A stretch of 64,000 nucleotides of DNA from Buchananella hordeovulneris (GTDB taxonomy: Bacteria; Actinomycetota; Actinomycetes; Actinomycetales; Actinomycetaceae). The position numbers and the translations under genes are program-made. Below are positions 27,864-36,658 of the stretch, piece after piece. The notes under the pieces are model-generated. The model saw only the letters and a list, made by a program, of their open reading frames with translations. It was not told where the DNA came from and did no database searches. Each line of letters opens with the position of its first letter. Positions within the stretch are counted from its first letter, which is position 1. The stretch is taken from the NCBI RefSeq assembly GCF_001907235.1, contig NZ_MQVS01000002.1, positions 248,001 to 312,000 of the forward strand, given 5' to 3'.

Positions 27864-28415
27864 CTACCTACCTTCCTCGTTCATGTCAAAGGGTTCAGGG
27901 AGTTGGGCGCGGCCCGCCAACCGGAACGCACGCACCCACGCCCGAGACCGTAAGAGCCTCACCTCCGCGACCGCGTCGTTATGAAACTGGCGGGCCAGGG
28001 TCAACCGGTAGCAGCTCTTATCCAACTGCTCGACTAATCGTTGGCCTGCCAGGCTATTTGCCAGCGAACGGCGGGTCTCACTGTCAAGCACCTCCGCGAG
28101 GACCGCGGACAATTCGGACTCTACGGTGGAGCGATCAGGACCGGCGGCACTCCGGCCTGGCAGCCCTTCCGCTGCTTCGGCTGCCGCAAAACAGTCAGCA
28201 GCGGCCGCCGTCAGCAGCAGGGACGAGGCCGAGTCGAGCAGCTGGGAGGTGGCCAGATCATTGGCCGCCTGCGCGCGCCGCAGCAAAGCTACCTCCAACG
28301 TCGCCCGCAAGCCGAGGACCTTAACGTGTTGGCGATCAACTCGGCGCGCTACAGAGATCAGCCGCCAGGCAACAACAACCAGCACGAACGCCAGTGCGCC
28401 GATCCATGGGGTCAT
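27864..28415 (-). CDS. Small membrane-anchored LemA-like protein
   Basis: 183 residues. One N-terminal membrane helix (IGALAFVLVVVAWRLISVA) precedes a mostly helical soluble domain with a LemA-like ending: RLTLARQFHNDAVAEVRLL then an Arg-rich segment and PEPFDMNEE. The function is unknown. It overlaps the end of pimA (ATGA) and is followed two bases later by the PrsW gene. I recall that mycobacteria carry a comparable N-terminal region fused to a NUDIX domain next to pimA; if right, that protein is split here. Confidence 0.65.
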   Translation of the reverse strand: MTPWIGALAFVLVVVAWRLISVARRVDRQHVKVLGLRATLEVALLRRAQAANDLATSQLLDSASSLLLTAAAADCFAAAEAAEGLPGRSAAGPDRSTVESELSAVLAEVLDSETRRSLANSLAGQRLVEQLDKSCYRLTLARQFHNDAVAEVRLLRSRAWVRAFRLAGRAQLPEPFDMNEEGR

Positions 28416-29590
28416 CGCTGCCTCCGGGAGCGCAGGCGGCCGACCAGGGTGGCATCCCGCTCAGCGGGCGCCACGGGAGTTTGGTGGGCCTGGATGGCCA
28501 GCTCATAGACGTCTAGAACCTTGGTGGTGACCACCGACCAGTCGTATTGCCCGGCGGCTACCTGCCCGGCGGCCGCCAGCTTGGCGCTCCCGGGGCGATC
28601 AGTGAGGGCGGCCTGAATCTGGCGCGCCAGGGCGGCGCTGTCGCCGGTGGAGAAAAGCAGACCGTAGCGGCCATCACCGAGCACGGCGCTGAAAGCTGCA
28701 ATGTCAGAAGCCACCACTAGCGTGCCTGCCGCCATGGCCTCTACCAGCACGATGCCGAAAGACTCGCCACCAGTTTGCGGGGCAATGTAGAGATCTGCCC
28801 CCTTCAAAAGGGCGGCCTTCTCGGCATCAGTTATCCCCCCCAGGAACTCCACGTTGTCGCCCCAGCGGCCCAGCGCAGCCCGAATCTCGCTGGCCTGGCC
28901 GCGCCCGGCGATGAGGAAGCGGGTGGTGGGGTGAGTGCGCAAGACCGGTTCGATGGCCCCGGCCAACACCGCCAGACCCTTGCGTGGCTCGTCCAACCGC
29001 CCGAGAAACGCCACCACGGGGCGCTGCGGGGTTCCTTGCCAGGCCGGCAGCAGCGCCGCGGAAGCGAAATCGTCGACGACGACACCGTTGGGAACGATGG
29101 CGGCATCACCACCCTGGTACTGGATGAGGGTCCGCCGGGCCTCGGCCGAGACGGCTATGCGGGCCCCGAATTTCTCCATGAGGGGCGCCACCAGCGGGGT
29201 GGCGAGCTGGCGGGCCCGGGAGGTGTCCATCGCGGTGTGGAAAGTGCCGACCACGGGACCAGTAACGGCCCGCAAAGCGAGGATCCCAATGGAGGGAGTA
29301 ATGGGCTCGTGGATGTGGACGATATCGAAGTCGCCCTGCTCCAGCCACCGGTTCACCGCACGGGTGGCGCGCACGCCGAAGTTCAGGCGGGCCACCGAAC
29401 CGTTGTAGGGCACCGCCACCGAACGGCCAGCGTCGACCAACCACGGATAGCTCTCCGTTGCATCATCCACGGGCGCCAACACGGAGACCGTGTGGCCGCG
29501 CTTGCCTAGTTCCTCGGCGAGGTCGCGCACGTGGAACTGCACGCCGCCGGGCACCTCGAAGGAGTAGGGACAGACGATGCCGATCTTCAC
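28412..29590 (-). CDS. pimA: Phosphatidylinositol alpha-mannosyltransferase PimA
   Basis: Transfers the first mannose from GDP-mannose to phosphatidylinositol on the inner membrane face. 392 residues, GT-B fold of family GT4: N-terminal KIGIVCPYSFEVPGGVQFHV, the VVGTFHTAMD segment, and the C-terminal donor site with GRLDEPRKGLAVL and the E-x7-E region GGESFGIVLVEAMAAGT. The pgsA-acyltransferase-pimA order is diagnostic of the PIM pathway in actinobacteria. ATG overlaps the upstream acyltransferase stop by 4 nt. Confidence 0.93.
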   Translation of the reverse strand: MKIGIVCPYSFEVPGGVQFHVRDLAEELGKRGHTVSVLAPVDDATESYPWLVDAGRSVAVPYNGSVARLNFGVRATRAVNRWLEQGDFDIVHIHEPITPSIGILALRAVTGPVVGTFHTAMDTSRARQLATPLVAPLMEKFGARIAVSAEARRTLIQYQGGDAAIVPNGVVVDDFASAALLPAWQGTPQRPVVAFLGRLDEPRKGLAVLAGAIEPVLRTHPTTRFLIAGRGQASEIRAALGRWGDNVEFLGGITDAEKAALLKGADLYIAPQTGGESFGIVLVEAMAAGTLVVASDIAAFSAVLGDGRYGLLFSTGDSAALARQIQAALTDRPGSAKLAAAGQVAAGQYDWSVVTTKVLDVYELAIQAHQTPVAPAERDATLVGRLRSRRQR

Positions 29591-30531
29591 GGTACTACCT
29601 GCCGTCGTTTGGCTAACCGGGTCGGATCAAGATCTTCGACGAAGACGGGTTGGAGCATGTGCCAGTGTTCGCTGTGGTCCGCCAACCAGGCCGCAAACCA
29701 GGCTGTCCATTGCCGAGTGAGGTCCTCCACCCCTTCCGGTCCCCGCAGCGGCGTGGTCAAGGGGCCCTGCACGTCGATCACCACGCCCCACTTGCTGCCC
29801 GCCGCCCGGCGGCGGTGCCCGGACAAACGTACGTGCCGGATGGAGCCAACATACAACGGCAGCTTGGTGGCCAGGGCCAGCGCAGCAGGGCCCGCCGCGA
29901 ACAGGGCTTCGTGGCCTGCAAAGGGTAGCAAGAGACCGGAGGCGGACAAGTCCCTATCCGCCAGCAGGGGTACGAGGTGCAGTTCCCGCCGCGCCAGGCG
30001 GACCAACTGCGGGAAAGGCTTGTCGTCCCGCGAGACCGGCAGGATGGTCATTTGCAGTTTTTGGCGCAGTTCCAGGTAGGCAGCAAAAGCGTCGGCGGGC
30101 TGGATGCGTTCCGCCACGGTCAGGACCGGTTGCAGGTTGCGGGCCGCCCAGGCTCCGGCCAGATCCCAGTTGCCGGAGTGGGTTAATGCGAGGATGACCG
30201 ATTGGTCCTGAATGTCGGCAAATATCTGGGTATCACCCTCCAAGCGCATGCGGGCATCTATTTGACTGCCCGTGAGCCCCGGCACCTTGAAGGTTTCGGC
30301 GTAGTAGCGCATGTAGTGTCCGAAGGCTCGCCGGGTGCGGGAGCGCCGGGCCCGCGGTGACGTCAGCGGCGCCACTCGTTGCAGGTTTTTCTCAAGCTGG
30401 CGGATACCGCGCGGGCCAAAGCCGAGCTGGTGCGCGGTCACGGCAGCGTGCGCGCCAACGGCGAACAGCCCGCGCAGTACCGACTCGGGTAGCAGCGGGC
30501 AATACTTTAGGGCCGCGGCCAGCAAGCTCAC
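29587..30531 (-). CDS. Phosphatidylinositol mannoside acyltransferase (PatA/LpxL-like)
   Basis: 314 residues from a GTG at 30531, which has GGAGGG upstream and follows the pgsA stop by two bases; the frame extends further into pgsA. LpxL/HtrB-type acyltransferase fold with the HX4D/E catalytic pattern in ALTHSGNWDLAGAW. It should acylate the mannose of PIM using acyl-CoA at the membrane, the step after PimA. Flanked by pgsA and pimA, with overlapping or 2-nt junctions. Confidence 0.9.
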   Translation of the reverse strand: MSLLAAALKYCPLLPESVLRGLFAVGAHAAVTAHQLGFGPRGIRQLEKNLQRVAPLTSPRARRSRTRRAFGHYMRYYAETFKVPGLTGSQIDARMRLEGDTQIFADIQDQSVILALTHSGNWDLAGAWAARNLQPVLTVAERIQPADAFAAYLELRQKLQMTILPVSRDDKPFPQLVRLARRELHLVPLLADRDLSASGLLLPFAGHEALFAAGPAALALATKLPLYVGSIRHVRLSGHRRRAAGSKWGVVIDVQGPLTTPLRGPEGVEDLTRQWTAWFAAWLADHSEHWHMLQPVFVEDLDPTRLAKRRQVVP

Positions 30532-30533
30532 GC

Positions 30534-31166
30534 CTAGCCCTCCCCCAGCGGCTGACCGGCGACCTGCCGGTAGACGGTGGCCATCCGTTGCCCAATGGTT
30601 ATCGCCGCCGCCAGGCACAGGAACGTCATGGCGGCAGCGAACACCCAGGCGGGGGCGCCCACGCCGACGGCGAAGAGAGCCACCAGGGAGATAATGAGCC
30701 TATCGGTGCGCTCTGTCAGCCCCACCGCAGCAGTGGCCCCAATCGCCTCGGCTCGCGCCCGCGCGTAGGGAACCACACCGCCGAGCACTGTGCTCGCCAG
30801 GCAGACGGTGGTGGCCCACGCCCCCACCGCCCCCGGGATGTGCCACAGGCTGTAGAGGGTCAATGCCACGAACACCGCCCCGTCGGCTATCCGGTCCAGG
30901 GTCGAGTCGAGAAAGGCGCCCCACTGGGACGACTTGCCTGTCAGCCGTGCCAACGTCCCGTCCAAAGAGTCCAGGAGCGTGACCAGCCCCAGCACGGGCG
31001 GGGCGATGATGATGTGCCCGGTCGGGATCAGCCACAATGCCAAGGCGCAGGTCACGACGGTGCCGGACCAGGTGATCACATCCGGGCTGACGCCCAGTTT
31101 GGCCAGTTGACGCGCCGGAGCGGTAAAAAGCGCGCGGGTAAAGCCGCGCCCGTGCGTGCCCAGCAT
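30534..31166 (-). CDS. pgsA: Phosphatidylinositol phosphate synthase (CDP-alcohol phosphatidyltransferase)
   Basis: Joins CDP-diacylglycerol and inositol phosphate, the first step of the PIM pathway. 210 residues, six membrane helices. The CDP-alcohol motif D-x2-DG-x2-AR-x8-G-x3-D-x3-D is complete: DSLDGTLARL, then GAFLDSTLDR. The ATG overlaps the HIT gene stop (TGATG). Identification as the inositol enzyme rather than the glycerol-phosphate one rests on the neighbours pimA and PatA. Confidence 0.92.
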   Translation of the reverse strand: MLGTHGRGFTRALFTAPARQLAKLGVSPDVITWSGTVVTCALALWLIPTGHIIIAPPVLGLVTLLDSLDGTLARLTGKSSQWGAFLDSTLDRIADGAVFVALTLYSLWHIPGAVGAWATTVCLASTVLGGVVPYARARAEAIGATAAVGLTERTDRLIISLVALFAVGVGAPAWVFAAAMTFLCLAAAITIGQRMATVYRQVAGQPLGEG

Positions 31167-31711
31167 CAGTGCTCCTTCCAGGCAGCGGCGAGCCGCCGCC
31201 GGGTGTCGGCCAACAGCTCGGGCAAGGCCTTGGTGCGCGCAATGATGGGCAGGAAGTTCGCATCTCCCCACCACCGCGGCACGACGTGTTGATGTAAGTG
31301 GGCGGCGATCCCGGCGCCTGCCACCTCCCCCTGGTTCATGCCAATGTTGAAACCTGCCGGCTGAGAAACCGCGCGGCTAACCCGCATGGCCTGCTGCGTC
31401 ATGGTCGCCAATTCCTCCCGCTCAGCCAGCGTGAGGTCGGTGTAGTCGGCGACGTGGCGCCACGGCACGACCAGCAGGTGGCCCGAGTTGTAGGGGTAGA
31501 GGTTGAGCACTACGAAGCAGTGCTCGCCCCGGGCCACGATGAGGGCCTCGTCGTCGCTGCGGGGCGCCATGGCGCAAAACGGGCAGGCCTGGTCCGAAGC
31601 GTCGACGGGCTTGTTCTCCCCCTGGATGTAGGCCATGCGGTGGGGAGTCCATAAGCGTTCGTAGCCGTCGGGCACGCCCCCAAGCTCGGTCGGGTCTACT
31701 ACTTGGTTCAC
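31166..31711 (-). CDS. HIT-family nucleotide hydrolase/phosphorylase
   Basis: 181 residues. The HIT triad [11 protein letters not shown] is intact, with an N-terminal zinc-type segment ACPFCA and the central [20 protein letters not shown], like the Ap4A phosphorylase found in this place in mycobacteria. It probably cleaves dinucleoside polyphosphates. GTG start overlaps the thrS stop by 4 nt, and the stop overlaps pgsA, so the gene is tightly coupled on both sides. Confidence 0.92.
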   Translation of the reverse strand: MNQVVDPTELGGVPDGYERLWTPHRMAYIQGENKPVDASDQACPFCAMAPRSDDEALIVARGEHCFVVLNLYPYNSGHLLVVPWRHVADYTDLTLAEREELATMTQQAMRVSRAVSQPAGFNIGMNQGEVAGAGIAAHLHQHVVPRWWGDANFLPIIARTKALPELLADTRRRLAAAWKEH

Positions 31712-33699
31712 ACCGCTTCTCGTTTCTCGACAGCGGCGACTATCCGCTCAATGGCCGCAGCCACCGGCACGCCGTTTTCCTGCTGGCCGCCCCGGAAGCG
31801 GAAAGACACGGCTCCAGCCTCGACATCGTCGCCACCCGCAATGAGGACAAAGGGCACCTTTTCCTTGGCCGCGTTGCGAATCTTCTTGCCGAAGCGGTCG
31901 GCCGACAGGTCGGCTTCGGCGCGGATGCCGCGGGCCCGCAACTGGGCCACTACCTCGTTGACGTACCCCTCGAACGGCTCGGCCACCGGGATGGCCAACA
32001 CCTGCACCGGCGCCAACCATGCCGGGAAGGCACCCGCGTAGTGCTCGGTCAACACCCCGAAGAAGCGCTCGATGGAGCCGAACAGGGCCCGGTGGATCAT
32101 GACGGGCCGCTGCCGGGAGCCGTCGGCCGCGGTGTACTCCAGGTCGAAACGCTCGGGCAGGTTAAAGTCCAACTGAATGGTCGACATCTGCCAGGTGCGG
32201 CCGATGGCATCCTTGGCCTGCACCGAGATCTTCGGTCCATAGAAGGCTGCGCCCTCTGGGTCGGGCACCAGCGTCAGTCCCGAGGCCGTCGCCACCTCCT
32301 CCAGGGTGCGGGTGGCCTCCTCCCAGGTGGCGTCATCGCCCACAAACTTGGTGGGGTTCTTGGTGGATAGCTCCAGGTAGAAGTCATCCAATCCGTAGTC
32401 CTTCAGCAGGTCGAGCACGAAGGTCAGCAGCGTCGTCAGCTCTTCCTTCATCTGCTCGCGGGTGCAGTAGATGTGGGCGTCGTCCTGGGTGAAGCCGCGG
32501 GCGCGGGTCAAGCCGTGCACGACGCCGGACTTCTCGTACCGGTAGACGGTTCCGAACTCGAACAGGCGCAGCGGCAGCTCGCGGTAGGAACGCCCCCGGG
32601 AGGCGAAGATCAGGTTGTGCATGGGGCAGTTCATGGGCTTGAGGTAGTAGTCGTGCCCCTCCCGCACCACGGTGCCGTCGTCGGCCACCTCCCTATCTAC
32701 CCGCATGGCCGGGTACATTCCCTCGGCGTACCAGTCCAGGTGCCCGGAGGTCTTAAACAGATCGGCCTTGGTCACGTGCGGGGTGGAGACGAACGAGTAA
32801 CCAGCCTGAAGGTGGCGGCGGCGCGAGTATTGCTCCATCTCCATCTTCACCAGCGCCCCCTTAGGGTGGAAGACTGGCAGGCCCGAGCCAATCTCCTCCG
32901 GGAAGGAGAAGAGGTCGAGCTCGGCCCCCAGGCGGCGGTGATCACGCTTCTCGGCTTCGGCGATGCGCTCCTGGTAGGCGACTAGGTCTTCTTTACTGGC
33001 CCAAGCGGTGCCGTAGATGCGCTGCAATGCATCGTTGGCCTGGTCTCCCTTCCAGTACGCCGCCGAGGCCTTGGTCAGCGCGAAGACCCCCGCCAGAATC
33101 TTGGTGCTGGGCACGTGCGGACCGCGGCACAGATCCTTCCAGGCCACTTCGCCGTTGCGGCGCACGTTGTCGTAGATGGTCAGCTCGCCGCCACCTACCT
33201 CAACGCTGGCGCCATCAGCCCCCGACCCCTTGGAGTCGATTAGTTCCAGCTTGTAGGGCTGGTCGGCCAGTTCACTGCGGGCCTCCTCCTCGCTAACCAC
33301 GCGGCGCCGGAAGGTCTGCCCCTCCTTGACGATGCGGACCATGCGCTTGTGCAGGTCCTTCAGCAGCTCCGGGGTAACGGGGTCAATGTTGCCAAAGTCA
33401 TAGTAGAAGCCGTCGGTGATGTAGGGCCCGACCCCGAGATTGACGTCGGGGAAGACCTGCTGCACGGCCTGCGCCAACACGTGGGTGGCACTGTGCCGGA
33501 TGATGTCCAGCCCGTCCGACTCGGTGGCCAGGATCGGCTCGACCTGTGCCCCGGCGGGCAGTGGGCGCGCCAGGTCCCAGGGCTGGCCATCGACCCGCAC
33601 CGCCACCACGTCGCTACGCTCAGCGAAGAGGTCCGTCCCCGTCGTGCCCACCGCCACGGCAGTAGGTACACCGGCAACGACGAGGTTCATCTCGGACAC
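31708..33699 (-). CDS. thrS: Threonine--tRNA ligase
   Basis: 663 residues. N-terminal TGS domain (short, from [14 protein letters not shown]), the editing domain with [11 protein letters not shown] and [11 protein letters not shown], the class II core with motif 2 [19 protein letters not shown] and the zinc ligands MNCPMHN, motif 3 [15 protein letters not shown], and the anticodon domain. GTG start with AAGGAG six bases upstream. First gene of the roughly 20-kb co-directional run. I see no T-box leader upstream. Confidence 0.97.
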   Translation of the reverse strand: MSEMNLVVAGVPTAVAVGTTGTDLFAERSDVVAVRVDGQPWDLARPLPAGAQVEPILATESDGLDIIRHSATHVLAQAVQQVFPDVNLGVGPYITDGFYYDFGNIDPVTPELLKDLHKRMVRIVKEGQTFRRRVVSEEEARSELADQPYKLELIDSKGSGADGASVEVGGGELTIYDNVRRNGEVAWKDLCRGPHVPSTKILAGVFALTKASAAYWKGDQANDALQRIYGTAWASKEDLVAYQERIAEAEKRDHRRLGAELDLFSFPEEIGSGLPVFHPKGALVKMEMEQYSRRRHLQAGYSFVSTPHVTKADLFKTSGHLDWYAEGMYPAMRVDREVADDGTVVREGHDYYLKPMNCPMHNLIFASRGRSYRELPLRLFEFGTVYRYEKSGVVHGLTRARGFTQDDAHIYCTREQMKEELTTLLTFVLDLLKDYGLDDFYLELSTKNPTKFVGDDATWEEATRTLEEVATASGLTLVPDPEGAAFYGPKISVQAKDAIGRTWQMSTIQLDFNLPERFDLEYTAADGSRQRPVMIHRALFGSIERFFGVLTEHYAGAFPAWLAPVQVLAIPVAEPFEGYVNEVVAQLRARGIRAEADLSADRFGKKIRNAAKEKVPFVLIAGGDDVEAGAVSFRFRGGQQENGVPVAAAIERIVAAVEKREAV

Positions 33700-33856
33700 T
33701 TCAGTCTCCTTTTCGGGATAGATCAGCAGGGCTAATGCTAGCTCCCGCCCTGCGTTACCGCGCGTTTCCTCTGGGACTGTGGCGCACTCCTACTTCGGCA
33801 CTCACCGTACGCATACGGCCGACCGCGAATGGCCACGCGCTCAGCGGGACAGCGGG

Positions 33857-34498
33857 CTAGGGGCGCTGGAACGTGAAATGAGTCCCGGTGCGGGTGAAAC
33901 CAAGCTGGGCGTAGAAGCTGGGCCCGCCGTCGGCCGTGACCAACGTGCGCCAGGGCAGGGCCATCAGGGGCGAATCGGCATGGAGCAGGGCTTTAGCGGG
34001 CGAGAGATCCCGGAAACGTTCGGGCGCGTAGTCCACGGTCAGGTTCAGCTCCTGGCCCTCCAGGCGCGCCAGCACCAGGGCGGCGATCGCGTCGCCTCGC
34101 ATAGCCAAGAAGGCGTGGGTGGCCGCCTGCGTATGAGAGCGCGGGAAGAAGCGGGCGATGTCGCTGGCGTGCACCTGCCGCAGGTAGTCCACCAGGGCGT
34201 GGTCTGGGGCCAGCGCCACAACCTGGTAATTCTTCTGACTGCGGGCCTCGCGTACCAGGCCGATCATCGCCACCACGTGGATGGTGCACAGCGCGGTATT
34301 GAGGGCCGCCATCGGCCACACCGCGATGACGACGTTGTAGATCACCAACACTACCCCGCCGACGAAAGCCAGCATGCGCAGGCGCAGGATCGAACGCTGC
34401 ATCATGGCTAACACCACGAGGGCAGAGCCGCCCCAACCGACGATTTCCCAGAACCCCAAGCCGCCTCCAAAAAACAAAGCAGGCGCGCCGTGCGGCAC
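33857..34498 (-). CDS. YgjV-like membrane protein with acyltransferase-like C-terminus
   Basis: 213 residues. The first ~85 form three membrane helices typical of YgjV proteins (ILRLRMLAFVGGVVLVIYNVVI, shortened: LAFVGGVVLVIYN, and VWPMAALNTALCTIHVVAMI). The soluble C-terminal ~115 residues end SFYAQLGFTRTGTHF, the usual close of a GNAT acetyltransferase, so the protein may combine both. GTG at 34498 is the upstream start; a TTG at 34459 with GGAGG four bases before it is an attractive alternative. It follows the tRNA-Val gene by only 13 bp and may be read through from the tRNA promoter. Function unknown. Confidence 0.7.
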   Translation of the reverse strand: MPHGAPALFFGGGLGFWEIVGWGGSALVVLAMMQRSILRLRMLAFVGGVVLVIYNVVIAVWPMAALNTALCTIHVVAMIGLVREARSQKNYQVVALAPDHALVDYLRQVHASDIARFFPRSHTQAATHAFLAMRGDAIAALVLARLEGQELNLTVDYAPERFRDLSPAKALLHADSPLMALPWRTLVTADGGPSFYAQLGFTRTGTHFTFQRP

Positions 34499-34511
34499 GC
34501 CTGAAATCCAG

Positions 34512-34583
34512 TGGGCGATACTGGGATCGAACCAGTGACCTCTTCCGTGTCAGGGAAGCGCGCTCCCGCTGCGCCAATCGCCC
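34512..34583 (-). tRNA. tRNA-Val (anticodon GAC)
   Basis: The acceptor arms GGGCGAT/ATCGCCC pair fully. Anticodon stem CTTCC/GGAAG holds the loop CTGACAC, giving GAC. T-arm GGTTCGATCC is standard. No encoded CCA. It lies one base from the tRNA-Gly gene and shares its transcript. Confidence 0.95.
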
Positions 34584-34584
34584 G

Positions 34585-34657
34585 AGCGGATGACGGGACT
34601 CGAACCCGCGACCCTCACCTTGGCAAGGTGATGCTCTACCAACTGAGCCACATCCGC
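34585..34657 (-). tRNA. tRNA-Gly (anticodon GCC), copy 1
   Basis: Acceptor GCGGATG/CATCCGC, anticodon stem TCACC/GGTGA with loop TTGCCAA, giving GCC. Identical over its whole length to the plus-strand gene at 36659-36731. First gene of a Gly-Val transcript. Confidence 0.96.
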
Positions 34658-34688
34658 ATGCTGCCACATCCCGCGGCAACGAGAAGCA

Positions 34689-34717
34689 AGCATAGCAACT
34701 CCCCCGCCCAGCACCAA
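34689..34717 (-). promoter_or_regulatory. Promoter of the tRNA-Gly/tRNA-Val transcript
   Basis: On the minus strand TTGGTG (34712-34717) and TATGCT (34689-34694) are separated by exactly 17 bp and lie about 30 bp before tRNA-Gly. A good sigma-70-type match for a high-GC genome. Confidence 0.7.
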
Positions 34718-34874
34718 ATCTGGTCGACGTGAGCCGCATCGCATTGGGGTTGAGAGCCGAAAAGTGGCGCAACGGCGGCCAGACACCGTTAGGCGGCCGT
34801 GCCGCCGGGATCGTTTCGCGGGCGGACCGCCCGGTCCGCATCGAATCCCGACGGTGCGGGCGCGGACGGATCAC

Positions 34875-35250
34875 TTAGCGCGGTTGGCCCCAAGGTTTGC
34901 CCCAGCTCGTCCCCCCATACCCACCCGTCCCCCAAGGTAGAAGGTCGACGGAGGCAAAACGCGAGAAGTCGTGCACCGGCACCTCCCAAGCCTGCGAGTC
35001 GAAGGCCACGATCTCCAGGACAACGCGCTTGCGGGAAGTGTCCGCATATCCGCGCAACGTCAAGTCATTGCACTGCGAGGCCCACTCGGCACATTTTGCA
35101 ATCATGCCCCACGGGACGCACAGTGCCGCGCTCGGCCAGATCAATAAACCTGTCTCCTACTTGAGTGGGGATGTCGAACCGTAGCTTCCGCTGGAGCACT
35201 ACCGCCACCTGCCACCTAGGGATAATCACAGGGTTTTGCTTGCGGAGCCA
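34875..35250 (-). pseudogene. Decayed reading frame between the tRNA clusters
   Basis: Two minus-strand frames look like consecutive parts of one protein: the first carries LQRKLRFDIPTQVGDRFIDL then AERGTVRPVGHDCKM, the second continues CAEWASQCNDLTLRGYADTS and then KRVVLEIVAFDSQAWEVPVH. They meet near 35100 with a one-base frame change. Both have the strand-like pattern of a coding sequence, but no start or ribosome site supports either. The parent family is not recognised. The rest of 34718-35580 shows nothing I can support as a gene. Confidence 0.35.
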
Positions 35251-35582
35251 GACACGCCTCCCCCGACGAAGTCCGCAGGGGCGACCATGCCAGCACGGAT
35301 GACCAACAGGAGCCCTGAAGCGTACAGCCGACGCAGTGGCCAAGCATCCCCCGCGCGGCGAAGCCTCGCTCCTGTAACCGAATCCCACTTAAACCCGCAG
35401 TCGCGATTCTGCGGTCGCCTCGACCACGCCTGGCGGGCGACAATCTCGAGGTGGGCGGGCCTGGGCCCCGGCTCACACAGTCGGCACGAGGCCGCACCGA
35501 CGACGGCTGCCCAGGGCAGTCGTTGAGCCACCGGGGTGACACGACGCGGATGGGCTGCGGATCGTGCGGCTGACGGCGGAGG

Positions 35583-35611
35583 TTGGAACCATCGGCTATC
35601 TTGATTGTAAT
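35583..35611 (+). promoter_or_regulatory. Promoter of the FMN reductase gene
   Basis: TTGGAA (35583-35588) and TGTAAT (35606-35611) with a 17-bp spacer lie 20 bp before the start codon. The imperfect repeat TTGATTGTAATTTCAA (35601-35616, outer TTGA/TCAA arms) overlaps the -10 and could bind a MarR-type repressor; no such gene is adjacent. Confidence 0.6.
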
Positions 35612-35630
35612 TTCAACCAAAGGAGTGGAC

Positions 35631-36188
35631 ATGAGTGACAATCGCGTTCGGATCCTCGCGTTGGTGGGGAGTTTGCGACGGGACTCGGTGAACCGGAAAC
35701 TGGCGCTTGTCGCCCAGCAAGGAGCCGCCGAACAGGCCGAGATCGAGATCTTCGAAGACCTCAAGGGCATCCCGCCCTTTGACGAGGACGACGAGGCGCA
35801 GGTTCCACAGGCCGTCAAGGCCCTGTGGGCTCGAATCGAGGCTGCCGACGCGGTACTCGTCGTGACGCCGGAGTACAACAGCTCCGTGCCCGGGCAGTTG
35901 AAGAACGTCATCGATTGGGCCTCGCGCCCCTTCGCCACCAACCCGCTGCGCGGCAAGAATGTCGCCGTCGTCGGGGCCAGCCCTGGTGGGGGTGGGGCCC
36001 GCTCCTCCATCGCAGATGCCCAGCGCATCCTCACCCGAGCTGGGGCGACGGTGATCGAGGAGACCTTCTCGGTAGCCCGGGCCTACCAGCAGCTCGACGC
36101 GGCGGGGGAACTCAGCAACCCGGAGATCAAGGACGGGGTGGTGGCTGTCGTGACGGCCCTGGCCACGCGGAGCCGCGGTCAACTCTGA
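35631..36188 (+). CDS. NAD(P)H-dependent FMN reductase
   Basis: 185 residues of the flavodoxin-like NADPH-dependent FMN reductase family. LVGSLRRDSVNRKLA binds the FMN phosphate, VVTPEYNSSVPGQLKNVIDW is the family signature, and VVGASPGGGGARSS contacts the isoalloxazine ring. It should reduce FMN, quinones or azo compounds in the cytoplasm. ATG with AAAGGAG five bases upstream, and a clean promoter before it; the in-frame start at 35583 is inside the promoter. It stands alone between two tRNA clusters, so it may be an acquired gene, though base composition is not unusual. Confidence 0.9.
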   Translation: MSDNRVRILALVGSLRRDSVNRKLALVAQQGAAEQAEIEIFEDLKGIPPFDEDDEAQVPQAVKALWARIEAADAVLVVTPEYNSSVPGQLKNVIDWASRPFATNPLRGKNVAVVGASPGGGGARSSIADAQRILTRAGATVIEETFSVARAYQQLDAAGELSNPEIKDGVVAVVTALATRSRGQL

Positions 36189-36213
36189 GAGGGCGCGCGG
36201 ATAGGCGCATCTT

Positions 36214-36336
36214 CTTAGTCCACCATCACGCTCTCGTGTAACCATCTCGCCCTTAGTCCGCCATCACGCCCTGGTGTAACCACCACGCCCTTAAAACTCC
36301 GAAATAAGGGCGAGATGACGGATTAAGGGCGAGATG
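36214..36336. repeat. Cluster of 19-bp repeats, direct and inverted
   Basis: From 36214 the plus strand holds two tandem 38-bp units (36214-36251, 36252-36289), each made of two related 19-bp halves of the form CCATCTCGCCCTTAGTCCG. After 15 bp the motif returns inverted: TAAGGGCGAGATG at 36305-36317 and again at 36324-36336, exactly 19 bp apart. The two halves can fold on each other as a long hairpin. It lies between the FMN reductase and tRNA-Val(CAC). It could be a terminator or a dispersed intergenic repeat family. Confidence 0.75.
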
Positions 36337-36489
36337 CTGCACCACAGGCGGGAGGGCCGGGCACGATCCACCGAGCCCACCCCCGTCTGCACAACATTCC
36401 TGCCGCTCCCCCGGCATTGGAGAGCTCTAGCGCCAGGCGCAGACGCAGGGACACACAAAAGCGGGCCGCCCTCCGGCGGCCCGCTGCAG

Positions 36490-36561
36490 TGGGCGATACT
36501 GGGTTCGAACCAGTGACCTCTTCGGTGTGAACGAAGCGCGCTACCACTGCGCCAATCGCCC
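36490..36561 (-). tRNA. tRNA-Val (anticodon CAC)
   Basis: GGGCGAT/ATCGCCC acceptor, anticodon stem CTTCG/CGAAG with loop TTCACAC, giving CAC. It is close to the Val-GAC gene in the D and T arms but is a different isoacceptor. No encoded CCA. Confidence 0.95.
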
Positions 36562-36572
36562 TGCGGTTGGAA

Positions 36573-36602
36573 ACAGTACAACACATCAGCCCCCGATGCC
36601 AA
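36573..36602 (-). promoter_or_regulatory. Promoter of tRNA-Val(CAC)
   Basis: Minus strand TTGGCA (36597-36602), 18-bp spacer, TACTGT (36573-36578), 11 bp before the mature tRNA end. Confidence 0.65.
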
Positions 36603-36604
36603 AT

Positions 36605-36633
36605 TTGCCTCCCTCGCCGCCTTGCTCTAAGCT
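36605..36633 (+). promoter_or_regulatory. Promoter of the tRNA-Gly/tRNA-Cys transcript
   Basis: TTGCCT (36605-36610), 17-bp spacer, TAAGCT (36628-36633), 25 bp before tRNA-Gly. It is back-to-back with the tRNA-Val(CAC) promoter. Confidence 0.6.
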
Positions 36634-36658
36634 CTTCCTCGTTCGCAACAGCGAGCAT

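Noticed and set aside
33700-33856. Possible T-box or other riboswitch leader before thrS
   Set aside because: No T-box consensus (TGGNACCGCG-like) is present; only a small 5-bp hairpin CCGTA/TACGG near 33805, too short to mean anything.
34511-34732. Plus-strand frame over the tRNA pair, translating to a GTRTRDPHLGKVML-type peptide; the same peptide appears on the minus strand at 36323-36820
   Set aside because: These are antisense translations of the identical tRNA-Gly genes, a known source of false proteins in databases.
35217-35236. I-SceI-like string near TAGGGATAATCACAGGG
   Set aside because: It differs from the homing site by inserted bases and no endonuclease gene is near.
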